Positions 6,479 through 13,783 of a stretch of 17,675 bases of DNA are shown in pieces (positions within the stretch are counted from its first letter, which is position 1; the number at the start of each line of letters is the position of its first letter). The notes beneath the pieces are model-generated. The model did no database searches. It was not told where the DNA came from and worked only from the letters and a program-made list of their open reading frames with translations. The stretch spans positions 1 to 17,675 of the forward strand of contig JALOOE010000004.1 of the NCBI GenBank assembly GCA_025454565.1, read 5' to 3'. A program made the position numbers and the translations under genes. Source of the DNA: Anaerolineae bacterium (GTDB lineage: Bacteria > Chloroflexota > Anaerolineae > CG2-30-64-16).

Positions 6479-8806
6479 TCAGATACCCCATGAGGCGTCG
6501 TGCGTTTCGCTTGCAGCACGCCAGGGCGCGTTGCTCAGATCCGCAGCGCGACCCTCGCAGGCGCGCCACATCTCGATGTAGTCGTAGGCCGAGCGAAACA
6601 GCGGCGCCAGGTCTTCGGCTGTCAGCCCGACGTTCCTGAGGTCCTGCAGGAAGTCGGGGAGCATGCCGAAATGGGCCATCCCGTCCAGGTTGTAGTCGAA
6701 GTCGCGCCGCGGCCCGGCCTTCGAGCGCGTCAGCGGGCGGTTATCCCCTTGCATGCGCTCCCACTGCGCCCAGATGGTATTGATCCGAGCGGCCAATGCC
6801 TGCGTGCGCCGATCCTGCCATTCTGCGGTCTCAGGCGCCGGCTGCCTGCGGGCCAGGTAGGCGGCGCGGCGGACCATCGGCCAATCCTCGAGCTGCTCAT
6901 CGGCCACCGGGATGCGCAGGTCGGCCGCCCAGAAGCCCTCGGTCATCTCGTCGACCTTATCCTGATCGTGGCGGATGCGCGCCGCCTCCATCGCCAGGCG
7001 CACGGATCGTTCGGGGAAGTCGCTGTCCGGGTGGCGATGGATCCACGGGTTGAATCCGGCCTGGTATTGGCCGATCGCCTGCCAGATGTCTTCTTCTTCC
7101 TCATCATACGCGCCCGGATCGGCGGCGTCGAAACGGTGCCAGCGATAGTCCAGGATCGGCTCATCGTAGGCCACGCCGTTGGTTTGCCGGTCGATCTCGC
7201 GCCGCCGTTCTTCCATGCGCCTGTCATCGCTCTTCGCGCCGAAGGCGGCGAACGGCCCGAAGCGCGGCCCCGGTAACGCGGCCGCGCCGTTGACATCGGT
7301 GCCGATGGCGACGCCCCGGCCGCCTGTCTTTGCCACAGTGTAGAGGTATGCCTGCGCCCAAGCCGTACTGGAGCCGGTGCAAGGCACGGGGATCTTGTCG
7401 GCCAGGTCGGGCATGCTGCGGCGCAACCCGGCCATATCGCCCTGGTTGATGATCGGCGCGATCACGCCGCCAAGGCGCGCGATCCGCTCGATCTGGTCGC
7501 CGCGCTTGCCAGCTTCGTTGGCTACCTTATGGATATCGCTCGTGCCGTATGCCTCGTGCTGGTCTTCATCGAATTCGACCTCCGCGCTGTAGTGCAGGTC
7601 GCGCAGCCAGGTGTGCGAACACATCACGGGATAATCATGCACTTCAACCAGCGCCAGCGCGGCATCCAGCGTCTTCTCCGACATGTGGTCCACGTCGATG
7701 ATCATGCCGCGCGCCATCATCTCCTGGAGCAAGATCAGGCCGAACGAGCTCAGTCCGCGCACATTGGCATGGCCTCGGCCCGTGCTGGGCGCCCGCCGGG
7801 CCTCGAATAGATCGCTGATGCCTGGGATATGATCGACCAGGCTGCGGCGATTCATCGTGCGTTTGCGACCGGCGATCGCTATCGTGCGCTGCAGATCGTC
7901 GGCCACGCCGTCGCCGTCGCGGTCGAGCCGGTAGCGCACGCCCGATTCCCACGCGTCTTCTACTTCCCATCGCTCGCCGGTCAGAAACATGTTTACGGTT
8001 TCGATGAAACGCATGTAGATGGCCGTGCCACCGAAGGCGTTGTTGGTCAGATGAATCGGCGTGATCTGGCGCACGCCGAGACCATACAGCCAATCCAGTT
8101 CCGCGCCGATCAGTCGTCGAGCCTCATTGGCATCGCCATGCGACAGGGTCTCCAGATCCTCCAGCTTTCGCCAATTGCCCAGCGAGTCGACTTCCACGCC
8201 GAGAATGATCGCCAGCCGATTTTCGGCGATGATTTTCCGGGCTTCCTCCGGCGAATAGGCGATCTGCAACCAGCCCTTTCCAGGACCGCCACCCTGCGCC
8301 TCGACAAACGCGGCCATCTTCTTCATTGCGACAACCTGCCGCTCGATAGTGCTCTTGTCATCGGTCGGTAGTTCGGGATCCGATTTGGTCGCCAGCAACT
8401 CGTTGTTTACCGCCAGGCAGGTGATAAGCCGCAACCCGCCCTGGTAGGCACGATAGATCCAATCGATATACGCCTGCTGATGCACGAGCGTGTTGAAGCG
8501 GGGCCAGACCACGAATTCGGGCCAGCCGCCGCCCGCCGGATGCCCGAACTCAGCGTTCACGTCGAGCAGGCCGCCATGGACCGGCTCACAAGAGGCCAGC
8601 GCGTGCGCCATCGCCTCCTGCCCCGCATGTTCGGAATCATACGGCTCGCCCCAGAAGGCGCGGCCGCCGAAGGCCAGATGCGCCATGAGATGCGCATGTG
8701 GATCGGCGAAGCCCCACAACGGCGCGGTGGGCTCGGCCTCCCAATAATCGCCGCCCAGCGGCACCCTGGGTGTCTCCTGGTGTGAACTCGGACGCTTGGC
8801 GCTCAT
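6479..8806 (-). CDS. M19-like (renal dipeptidase-like) metallohydrolase, long form
   Basis: The protein is 775 residues. ATG 8806 has GGAGGG 5 nt upstream; an upstream GTG at 8818 overlaps that Shine-Dalgarno. No signal peptide is visible. The amidohydrolase-fold ligands appear in M19 order: DPHAHL (H37, H39), ILGVEVD (E205), DVDHMS (H374), MCSHTW (H398) and IGTDVNG (D504). The first motif is HxH rather than the HxD of classical renal dipeptidase. It is much longer than usual M19 enzymes (about 350-400): there is an insertion near 210-340 with an EF-hand/thrombospondin-3-like loop DRDGDGVADD (295-304), and about 270 residues follow D504. Its place between cysK and cysE suggests hydrolysis of a cysteine-containing dipeptide such as Cys-Gly, a known activity of M19 enzymes. 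That is inference; the real substrate is unknown. Confidence 0.78.
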   Translation of the reverse strand: MSAKRPSSHQETPRVPLGGDYWEAEPTAPLWGFADPHAHLMAHLAFGGRAFWGEPYDSEHAGQEAMAHALASCEPVHGGLLDVNAEFGHPAGGGWPEFVVWPRFNTLVHQQAYIDWIYRAYQGGLRLITCLAVNNELLATKSDPELPTDDKSTIERQVVAMKKMAAFVEAQGGGPGKGWLQIAYSPEEARKIIAENRLAIILGVEVDSLGNWRKLEDLETLSHGDANEARRLIGAELDWLYGLGVRQITPIHLTNNAFGGTAIYMRFIETVNMFLTGERWEVEDAWESGVRYRLDRDGDGVADDLQRTIAIAGRKRTMNRRSLVDHIPGISDLFEARRAPSTGRGHANVRGLSSFGLILLQEMMARGMIIDVDHMSEKTLDAALALVEVHDYPVMCSHTWLRDLHYSAEVEFDEDQHEAYGTSDIHKVANEAGKRGDQIERIARLGGVIAPIINQGDMAGLRRSMPDLADKIPVPCTGSSTAWAQAYLYTVAKTGGRGVAIGTDVNGAAALPGPRFGPFAAFGAKSDDRRMEERRREIDRQTNGVAYDEPILDYRWHRFDAADPGAYDEEEEDIWQAIGQYQAGFNPWIHRHPDSDFPERSVRLAMEAARIRHDQDKVDEMTEGFWAADLRIPVADEQLEDWPMVRRAAYLARRQPAPETAEWQDRRTQALAARINTIWAQWERMQGDNRPLTRSKAGPRRDFDYNLDGMAHFGMLPDFLQDLRNVGLTAEDLAPLFRSAYDYIEMWRACEGRAADLSNAPWRAASETHDASWGI

Positions 8807-8842
8807 TCTTCCCTCCACTCTACCGAGACCAAACCCAACCCC

Positions 8843-9778
8843 TCACACCACCAGATCGGCGAAGAGCGCCGTGCTGAGATACCGCTCGCCGTTGGATGGG
8901 ATGATCACCACGATGCGCTTGCCCGCGTTCTCCGGCCGCTGCGCCACCTGCACCGCCGCATGGGCCGCCGCACCCGAGCTGATGCCGACGAGCAACCCTT
9001 CTTCCACTGGCAGCCGCCGCGCCATCGCAATCGCATCCTCGTTCGACACCTGGACAATATCGTCGATCAGCCCGGTTTGCAGGACGCCCGGCACGAACCC
9101 TGCGCCGATGCCCTGGATCTTGTGCGGGCCGGGCTTGCCGCCGGAGAGCACCGGGGAGGCCGCAGGCTCGACAGCCACGATCTTCAGACCCGGCAGGCGC
9201 TGCTTCAACACCTCGCCGACGCCGGTCAGGGTGCCGCCGGTGCCTACCCCCGACACGAAGATGTCGAGCTTGCCGTCGGTGTCGCGCCAGATTTCCTCGG
9301 CGGTGGTGCGGCGATGAATGGCCGGGTTGGCCTGATTTTCGAACTGTTGGGGGATAAAATGCCGCGGATCGGCCGCGACCATCTCGTTGGCGACGCGGAT
9401 TGCGCCGCGCATCCCCTCCGAACCGGGAGTCAAGATCAATTCGGCCCCATAAGCTTTGAGCAGCTTGCGGCGTTCGACGCTCATGGTGTCGGGCATGATC
9501 AGGGTGCACTTGTAACCCTTCGCCGCGGCCACCATCGCCAGACCGATGCCGGTGTTGCCGCTGGTCGGCTCAAGGATGATGGTGTCCGGACCGATCTTGC
9601 CGGCGGCCTCGGCCGCCTCGATCATGCTCAACGCGATGCGGTCTTTGACGCTGCCGCCGGGATTCTGGAATTCCAGCTTGGCCAGCACTTCCGCGCCGGC
9701 GCCTTCAGTGACCTTGCGTAATCTCACCAACGGGGTGTTACCGATAAGATCCACGACGCTATTGGCGATTTTGGACAT
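8843..9778 (-). CDS. cysK: Cysteine synthase (O-acetylserine sulfhydrylase)
   Basis: The protein is 311 residues, full length for the family. It is a PLP-dependent enzyme that replaces the acetyl group of O-acetylserine with sulfide to give cysteine, in the cytoplasm. The start MSKIANSVVDLIGNTPLVRL follows AAGGAGT by 8 nt. NPGGSVKDRIAL has the PLP lysine K45. EPTSGNTGIGL (70-80) is the substrate-binding loop, GVGTGGTLTGVG (177-188) the phosphate-binding loop, and ISSGAAAHAA the pyridine-nitrogen contact. The C-terminus is unusually tidy, ending in LFADLVV. It is the first gene of an operon: the dipeptidase gene starts 36 nt downstream and cysE follows. It lies behind the attenuator-like leader at 9864-10191. 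Confidence 0.95.
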   Translation of the reverse strand: MSKIANSVVDLIGNTPLVRLRKVTEGAGAEVLAKLEFQNPGGSVKDRIALSMIEAAEAAGKIGPDTIILEPTSGNTGIGLAMVAAAKGYKCTLIMPDTMSVERRKLLKAYGAELILTPGSEGMRGAIRVANEMVAADPRHFIPQQFENQANPAIHRRTTAEEIWRDTDGKLDIFVSGVGTGGTLTGVGEVLKQRLPGLKIVAVEPAASPVLSGGKPGPHKIQGIGAGFVPGVLQTGLIDDIVQVSNEDAIAMARRLPVEEGLLVGISSGAAAHAAVQVAQRPENAGKRIVVIIPSNGERYLSTALFADLVV

Positions 9779-9793
9779 GGGAAAGACTCCTTC

Positions 9794-9821
9794 CGTGATT
9801 CATGATACGTGATTCGTGATA
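9794..9821. repeat. CGTGATT-type heptamer array x4 (element D)
   Basis: Four units of the form C[G/A]TGAT[T/A] follow each other at an exact 7-bp period in the cysK 5' untranslated region, between the terminator and the ribosome binding site. No inverted partner is obvious here. Confidence 0.7.
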
Positions 9822-9863
9822 TCCATTCGAGTCAGTGTTTGCTACCCGCCGATTCATCGAAAC

Positions 9864-9913
9864 AAAAAAGGCCCATCCGGGCTACGCCTCGTGCATAGTC
9901 CCGCGATGGGCCT
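9864..9913 (-). terminator. Rho-independent terminator in the cysK leader (attenuator regions 3:4)
   Basis: On the minus strand AGGCCCATC (9913-9905) pairs with GATGGGCCT (9877-9869), 9 bp. An inner CTATGC/GCGTAG helix extends it, and TTTTTT (9869-9864) follows directly. The U-run ends 85 nt before the cysK ATG. Its 5' arm, read as GGCCCATCGC (9912-9903), is also complementary to the antiterminator segment at 10024-10033. Confidence 0.85.
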
Positions 9914-9929
9914 GTGTGGGATGCCGGTT

Positions 9930-9989
9930 GCTGGAAACTAGAAGCTGGATACTGGATAGTTTAGCTTCTTCCAGTTTCTAGCTTCCAGC
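9930..9989. repeat. CTGGAAA-type heptamer hairpin inside the attenuator (element E)
   Basis: Degenerate 7-bp units (GCTGGAA, ACTAGAA, GCTGGAT, ACTGGAT) at 9930-9957 face inverted units (CTTCCAG, TTTCTAG) at 9965-9989. This gives a hairpin of roughly 22 bp with few mismatches and an 8-nt loop. It separates the antiterminator segment from the terminator and would bring the two close together. Confidence 0.75.
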
Positions 9990-10023
9990 TTCCCTCATTT
10001 GTTGCGGTCTGCAAATCCTGCGC

Positions 10024-10040
10024 GACCCATCGCTCGCGTC
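10024..10040 (-). promoter_or_regulatory. Attenuator region 2: pairs either with Cys codons or with the terminator arm
   Basis: In the minus-strand transcript the segment GACGCGAGCG (10040-10031) can pair with the Cys-codon segment TGCTCGTGTC (10102-10093) in 10 consecutive pairs, two of them G-U. The overlapping GCGATGGGTC (10033-10024) can pair with GGCCCATCGC (9912-9903) in 10 consecutive pairs, one of them G-U. The two pairings share three bases and exclude each other. A local CGCGA/TCGCG hairpin is a third option. Confidence 0.65.
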
Positions 10041-10051
10041 ACAGCAACTAC

Positions 10052-10089
10052 AGCGGGTGTGGCTGGCATCATGCCGGCGCACGCCCGCT
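10052..10089. other. GC-rich spacer hairpin directly after the leader peptide stop
   Basis: AGCGGGTGTGGCTGGCAT (10052-10069) and ATGCCGGCGCACGCCCGCT (10071-10089) form a near-perfect stem of about 17 bp with almost no loop. The stop codon of the leader ORF overlaps its outer end. Located between attenuator regions 1 and 2, it would bring them together. The two imperfect pairs are G-U in the plus-strand sense and C-A in the minus, so a plus-strand RNA cannot be excluded. Confidence 0.6.
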
Positions 10090-10135
10090 AGAGACACGAG
10101 CAGGTGTGTGGGTTCGCCCTCAGGATATGTGACAT
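10088..10135 (-). CDS. Cysteine-codon leader peptide (MSHILRANPHTCSCL)
   Basis: This 15-codon ORF is too short for routine gene calling. ATG 10135-10133 is preceded by GGTGA (10144-10140), a plausible Shine-Dalgarno, and starts about 20 nt after the predicted transcription start. Codons 12 to 14 are TGC TCG TGT (Cys-Ser-Cys), then CTC and stop TAG (10090-10088). Two Cys codons just ahead of the stop, followed by alternative RNA pairings, a terminator and cysK, is the hallmark of a leader peptide that measures charged tRNA-Cys. A ribosome halted at the Cys codons covers region 1, freeing region 2 to break the terminator. Function is inferred from this layout; the ORF could be chance, but its position and composition argue against that. 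Confidence 0.7.
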   Translation of the reverse strand: MSHILRANPHTCSCL

Positions 10136-10162
10136 TACTTCACCGTATACTTTCTAACCGGC

Positions 10163-10191
10163 AGTGTATCCCCTCCCCTGCTGGCTGTCAA
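10163..10191 (-). promoter_or_regulatory. Predicted promoter of the cysK operon
   Basis: On the minus strand a consensus TTGACA (10191-10186), 17-nt spacer and TACACT (10168-10163) predict transcription from about 10156. The -35 box includes the TGA stop codon of the JAMM gene, so the cysteine operon begins exactly where the upstream gene ends. The leader to the cysK ATG is about 377 nt. Confidence 0.7.
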
Positions 10192-10649
10192 GTAAGAATG
10201 CCTACGGACGCATCACGCAGGACCACTTCTCGCACGGCGCCATCTATGATGCGAAAGCCGCGCAGGCTGGGCCGGACCGGATCGGCAAGGCTACAGATGA
10301 TATACACGCTGTCGGGATAGAAGGCACGGGCGATGTCGGTCGAGGAGGGTATGGGGGGCCCGGCCGGGTGCGAGTGATAGATGGCGGCGAGCACTAACCC
10401 GGTGTCGTCGAACTCGATCTGTTTCATCAGCGTCTCGACATCCAACTCGTAGGTTGTGCGTGGTATTGGAGAGACATTGCGCCCGCGGTGAAGCTCGACC
10501 GCGACGCCGTCCCTACCCGAAATGATGCCGCACACCTCCTCCGGGTAGCCCGCCCGCGCATGTGCAACGATCTCATCGCCCATCCCAGTCCCAAGCAAGA
10601 AATCCTCATCGGTCACATTCGCCGATTCGCTGATTCGCCTATTTGCCAT
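10188..10649 (-). CDS. JAMM/MPN-domain metallopeptidase, Mec-like
   Basis: The protein is 153 residues from ATG 10649. It has the JAMM zinc site: E37/E38 in YPEEVCGIISG and AIYHSHPAGPPIPSSTD with H92, H94, S102 and D105. Bacterial members cleave ubiquitin-like or sulfur-carrier conjugates. Mycobacterial Mec releases cysteine from the carrier CysO-Cys. Lying immediately upstream of cysK supports a role in sulfur or cysteine metabolism, but no CysO/ThiS-like carrier gene is in the window. The first 11 residues (MANRRISESAN) are written by an octamer/heptamer repeat. GTG 10616 and ATG 10583 are alternative starts nearer the conserved core. ATG 10649 lies 3 nt after the MBL gene stop, so coupled translation from it is plausible. 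Confidence 0.82.
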   Translation of the reverse strand: MANRRISESANVTDEDFLLGTGMGDEIVAHARAGYPEEVCGIISGRDGVAVELHRGRNVSPIPRTTYELDVETLMKQIEFDDTGLVLAAIYHSHPAGPPIPSSTDIARAFYPDSVYIICSLADPVRPSLRGFRIIDGAVREVVLRDASVGILT

Positions 10650-10668
10650 TCGCTATCCGCTGTTCGCC
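10617..10668. repeat. GCGAATN-type 7/8-mer array over a gene junction (element F)
   Basis: On the minus strand six units related to AGCGAAT run through the end of the MBL gene and the start of the JAMM gene, three at 7 bp and three at 8 bp spacing. One unit supplies the MBL stop (TAG 10655-10653) and the next the JAMM ATG (10649-10647). No inverted copy is present. Confidence 0.65.
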
Positions 10669-11291
10669 AAAAACGGATTCCCCCGCCTCTCCGCGCCGAC
10701 CGTGCTGGTCGTACCATGTCCCGGCAGCACGACCGTGTCGTCGGGCAATGTGAAGATCTCGGCGCGGATGGAGGACAGCAGGAGGGCCAGGTCGCCGCCG
10801 GGCAGATCGGTGCGGCCGATCGAGCCGGCGAACAACGCGTCGCCGGTGAACGCGCGGCGGCTGGCGTGATGGACGAAGGTCACGCTGCCCGGGGAATGGC
10901 CGGGCGTCCAGCGAACCTCCAGCGTCTCCGCACCGAAATTCACCGGCTGCCCGGGCGCCAGGTCGCCGTCGATACGCGGCGGTTCGCCCGGATCGAACGC
11001 CATCCACGCCAGGGTCATGCGGCGCATCAGCCCCAGGAGGGATAGCTCGGCAGGGTGCAGAGCGAACGGCGCACCGGTGGCATCCTGCAAGAGCCGTGCC
11101 GCCAGCATGTGGTCGAAATGCGTGTGCGTGACGATGATGCGGGCCAAAGTCAGATCATGCTTGCGTAGCGCCGCCTGGATCGCTGGAAGGTCATCGCCTG
11201 GATCGATCACGACGGCCTGGCGCGTTTGCTCGCAGCCAAGCGCGTAGCAGTTGACCTGAAGCGCGCCGACCACCATCGTTTCAAGGATCAT
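10653..11291 (-). CDS. MBL-fold metallohydrolase, glyoxalase II-like
   Basis: The protein is 212 residues. Metal ligands are in order: THTHFDH (H56, H58, D60, H61), GHSPGS (H132), FTGDALF (D151) and LPGHG (H192). GSIGRTDLPGGD and a C-terminal TTVG-like/ERRGNPFL ending are typical of short hydroxyacylglutathione hydrolase (YcbL-type) proteins, which hydrolyse thioesters or related substrates using zinc or iron. The family normally ends at NPFL; the extra ANSG comes from the repeat at 10617-10668. The start ATG 11291 lies 6 nt after the GT39 stop, with no strong Shine-Dalgarno, so it is probably translated by coupling. The substrate cannot be deduced. Confidence 0.87.
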   Translation of the reverse strand: MILETMVVGALQVNCYALGCEQTRQAVVIDPGDDLPAIQAALRKHDLTLARIIVTHTHFDHMLAARLLQDATGAPFALHPAELSLLGLMRRMTLAWMAFDPGEPPRIDGDLAPGQPVNFGAETLEVRWTPGHSPGSVTFVHHASRRAFTGDALFAGSIGRTDLPGGDLALLLSSIRAEIFTLPDDTVVLPGHGTTSTVGAERRGNPFLANSG

Positions 11292-11297
11292 ACTGTC

Positions 11298-13775
11298 TCA
11301 CTTCGTGGGCCTCGACACGTGAAGCGTGCCCAGGTAGGCGACCCCGGCTTCCGTCTCGGCATCGGGGTACATGGTCAGGCTCAGTCGATAGTCGCCCGGT
11401 GGCAGATCGGACGGCAACTGAAGATCGTGCTCGCCACGCACGACTTCACCTTTTGCCCACAACGTCGTGGGGTAAGTAGCGCTCACCAGCGGCCAACGCA
11501 GATTCGCCACGGTGTGGCCGCTGTTATCGTTCAGTTCCAGATCGAACCACCAGTCAGCGCGTGACCGGACATTCGCCTGCCAGTAGGGCGTGAAATGCAG
11601 GCGGTCGCCGGGATAGAGCGGCGTCTCCGGTGCATGCCCGAAACCGCGTTTGTAGCGATCATGGCCCAAAAGCTTGACTGCGCCGAAGTCGAACTGCTGA
11701 TCGTGCATCATATTCAGCGCGGCGAGCGGCGGCGGCGTGCCGGCGCGCATGACGCGTACCGGTGGCAGGCTGATGTGATCCTTGCCGTCGGGCAGACGCA
11801 GGCGCTCCCCCGTCTCGCGATCGTACAATCCCACGATGCGCCGATAGTCGCCGGGCGGCGTACCCGGCGGGATCAGGACGCCGTGATTGTCCGAGATCAC
11901 CTCGCCCGGCTCCCAGGTGTCGGTGGGGCGACCGTCGCCGACCGGTTCTGAGTCGCGTTGAGCGATCACCTGATCCGTGGCATCGAGCAGTTGCAAGAAA
12001 GCCTTGTAACGCCGCGCCGGTTTCTTGAGGGCCTGCCAGATCAGTTGAAGCTGCGAGACCTCGCCTGCTGCCAACGCCGGATTACCGCCGCGAAAGCCCT
12101 GCAAAAGGATGTCTGAGCCGAGCGGGAGGTTCAACGTGTCCGCCTTCTCGCCGGTGGGGCGGCGTTCGGGCATGACATACACCGCCAACCGGGCGTTCCC
12201 GCGCCACTGGTCAAGCGTCTTGTAGCCGTGGGTGTTCATCCAACCCTGGATGAAATCCCCAGGATCGGCCTCCTGGTTCGCCCAATAGACGGCATAAATC
12301 TTATCGCGGGCCAGCAGCTCATTGAGTTGTTTCTCGGTCGCAGCCCGATCGATCGGGCGTTGCCCAGGCAGCGCAAAGACGGGCAGATCGCCTTTGTAGT
12401 AGTAATCGAACACCTCGGCCTGGCCGGGTGCAACCAGCAGGATGGCATCGTTCGGACGCGCCGTGGCGGCGATGAACTGCGCAATGCCCCGGTAGTCATC
12501 ACGGGCTGCCTTTGGATCGGCGTAGTAGCGGTTCAGCGTAAACCCACACAGGATGACAATCGTCATTAGGGCCGAGATTGCCCATACACCGCCGACAACG
12601 TCCCAGCGCGACGGCGCCGCGGGCCGCCCCTCAGGGTCGGCATCGGTGCGCCGCCCAAGCCGGCCCAGCCTCAGCGCCGGCCCCACGACTGCGGACGCCA
12701 ACAGTAGTGTATAGGCAGGGCTGGCGAGTAGCAAGAACTTGAGATATGCGTCACGAAAGAGTCCTAGCGCCAGCATCATCCCCAAAGGAGCCGCCAGCCA
12801 TGCCACGGGCAGGAGCCAGCTCAACCATGCCGGACGCCTGTGCAACCCAGGCCAGGGGACAATCCCCACCAACGCCAGCGCCGGCACGATCCACACCCAC
12901 CATTCGCTGGCCGAGAGCAAACCGGTGGGGCCCAGGCTTAGCATCAGCAACGCCGTGCTCAGGGCTTTCAAAGGCTCGGTCGCCTGACCGCCGGTCGGCC
13001 AGCCGCTGATCTGCCGTACGGCCGTGGCAAGCCAAGGGGCAAAGCACACGAGCGCGATCCCAAGCGGCAACCCCCAGCGCAGGAGCCGCCGCCCCACCTG
13101 ACCCCTCTGCCGCGTGACAATCACCCACGCCAGGTAGAGCGCCGAGAGCAGTGCGATCATGATGGGGAAGGCGTAGTGCGTATAGAGGCCGGCAACAAAT
13201 GCCAGAGCGAGAAGCAAAATGGGAGGGGGGAACAGCTTGAGGCGGCTTCCTGGTGCGTCAGAGGAACCATCCGGCAATCGCCGATCCTCCCGGGCCACCA
13301 GCCACCAGAAGCCGTAGGCGGCCACCGCCGCTTCCAACGCCAGCAGGATATACATCCGCGCTTCCTGGCTGTAGTGGATCTGGAACGGCGACACGGCAGC
13401 AATCATGCCTGCCACCAGCCCGCAGGTTCCACCGCCCAAACGCATTCCCAGGCCAATGGTGACCAGCACAAGCAACGCGCCCAGGACCGCGCTCAACGAG
13501 CGCAGCCCCGCTTCCGAGACGCCGGCAAATTGCACCCAGAGCCGCAAGAGCCAGTAGTAGAGCGGCGGGTGGATGTCGTTCGCCGCGCTGCCAGCAATCT
13601 GTGCCAGCGAACGGGCCGCCATCACTGCGCTGTTGCCCTCATCGGCCCACAGGCTCTGCCGGCCCAATTCATGGAAGCGTAACCCGACAGCCAGACCCAC
13701 AATCAGGACAACCAGGAGGACGATCAGCGCCCTCTCACGAGGGCGACGCCTGGATCGAAGGAGGGTTTCGCTCAT
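11298..13775 (-). CDS. GT39/ArnT-like membrane glycosyltransferase with C-terminal beta-rich domain
   Basis: The protein is 825 residues. ATG 13775 (MSETLLRSRRRPRERALIV) lies 8 nt after the stop of the hydrolase gene; longer in-frame starts would overlap that gene deeply. The N-terminal half is a GT-C enzyme: a TM at 16-34, then LWADEG with the catalytic-type D45/E46, IHPPLYYWLL (68-77), YSQEARMY, and about ten further hydrophobic helices to roughly residue 430. Such enzymes use polyprenyl-phosphate sugars to glycosylate proteins or lipids on the outer face of the membrane. The periplasmic/extracellular C-terminal half has two related beta-sandwich-like segments (LPLGSDILLQGFRGGNPALA and later FGAVKLLGHDRYKRGFGHAP), each followed by a PPGDYR motif, as in many Chloroflexota GT39 proteins. 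The acceptor is unknown; the neighbouring hydrolase suggests surface glycan work. Confidence 0.83.
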   Translation of the reverse strand: MSETLLRSRRRPRERALIVLLVVLIVGLAVGLRFHELGRQSLWADEGNSAVMAARSLAQIAGSAANDIHPPLYYWLLRLWVQFAGVSEAGLRSLSAVLGALLVLVTIGLGMRLGGGTCGLVAGMIAAVSPFQIHYSQEARMYILLALEAAVAAYGFWWLVAREDRRLPDGSSDAPGSRLKLFPPPILLLALAFVAGLYTHYAFPIMIALLSALYLAWVIVTRQRGQVGRRLLRWGLPLGIALVCFAPWLATAVRQISGWPTGGQATEPLKALSTALLMLSLGPTGLLSASEWWVWIVPALALVGIVPWPGLHRRPAWLSWLLPVAWLAAPLGMMLALGLFRDAYLKFLLLASPAYTLLLASAVVGPALRLGRLGRRTDADPEGRPAAPSRWDVVGGVWAISALMTIVILCGFTLNRYYADPKAARDDYRGIAQFIAATARPNDAILLVAPGQAEVFDYYYKGDLPVFALPGQRPIDRAATEKQLNELLARDKIYAVYWANQEADPGDFIQGWMNTHGYKTLDQWRGNARLAVYVMPERRPTGEKADTLNLPLGSDILLQGFRGGNPALAAGEVSQLQLIWQALKKPARRYKAFLQLLDATDQVIAQRDSEPVGDGRPTDTWEPGEVISDNHGVLIPPGTPPGDYRRIVGLYDRETGERLRLPDGKDHISLPPVRVMRAGTPPPLAALNMMHDQQFDFGAVKLLGHDRYKRGFGHAPETPLYPGDRLHFTPYWQANVRSRADWWFDLELNDNSGHTVANLRWPLVSATYPTTLWAKGEVVRGEHDLQLPSDLPPGDYRLSLTMYPDAETEAGVAYLGTLHVSRPTK

Positions 13776-13783
13776 GGCAACTG

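Noticed and set aside
9995..10072. A 25-codon ORF (MMPATPAVVAVTRAMGRAGF...) later in the cysK leader
   Set aside because: It has no Shine-Dalgarno, starts inside the GC-rich hairpin and has no Cys codons. It is probably chance.
9779..10160. T-box or SAM-type riboswitch in the cysK leader
   Set aside because: A long leader with a terminator suggested it, but I found no UGGNACCGCG-like T-box sequence and no SAM-I core motifs. The Cys-codon ORF with exclusive pairings explains the leader better. A covariance search would settle it.
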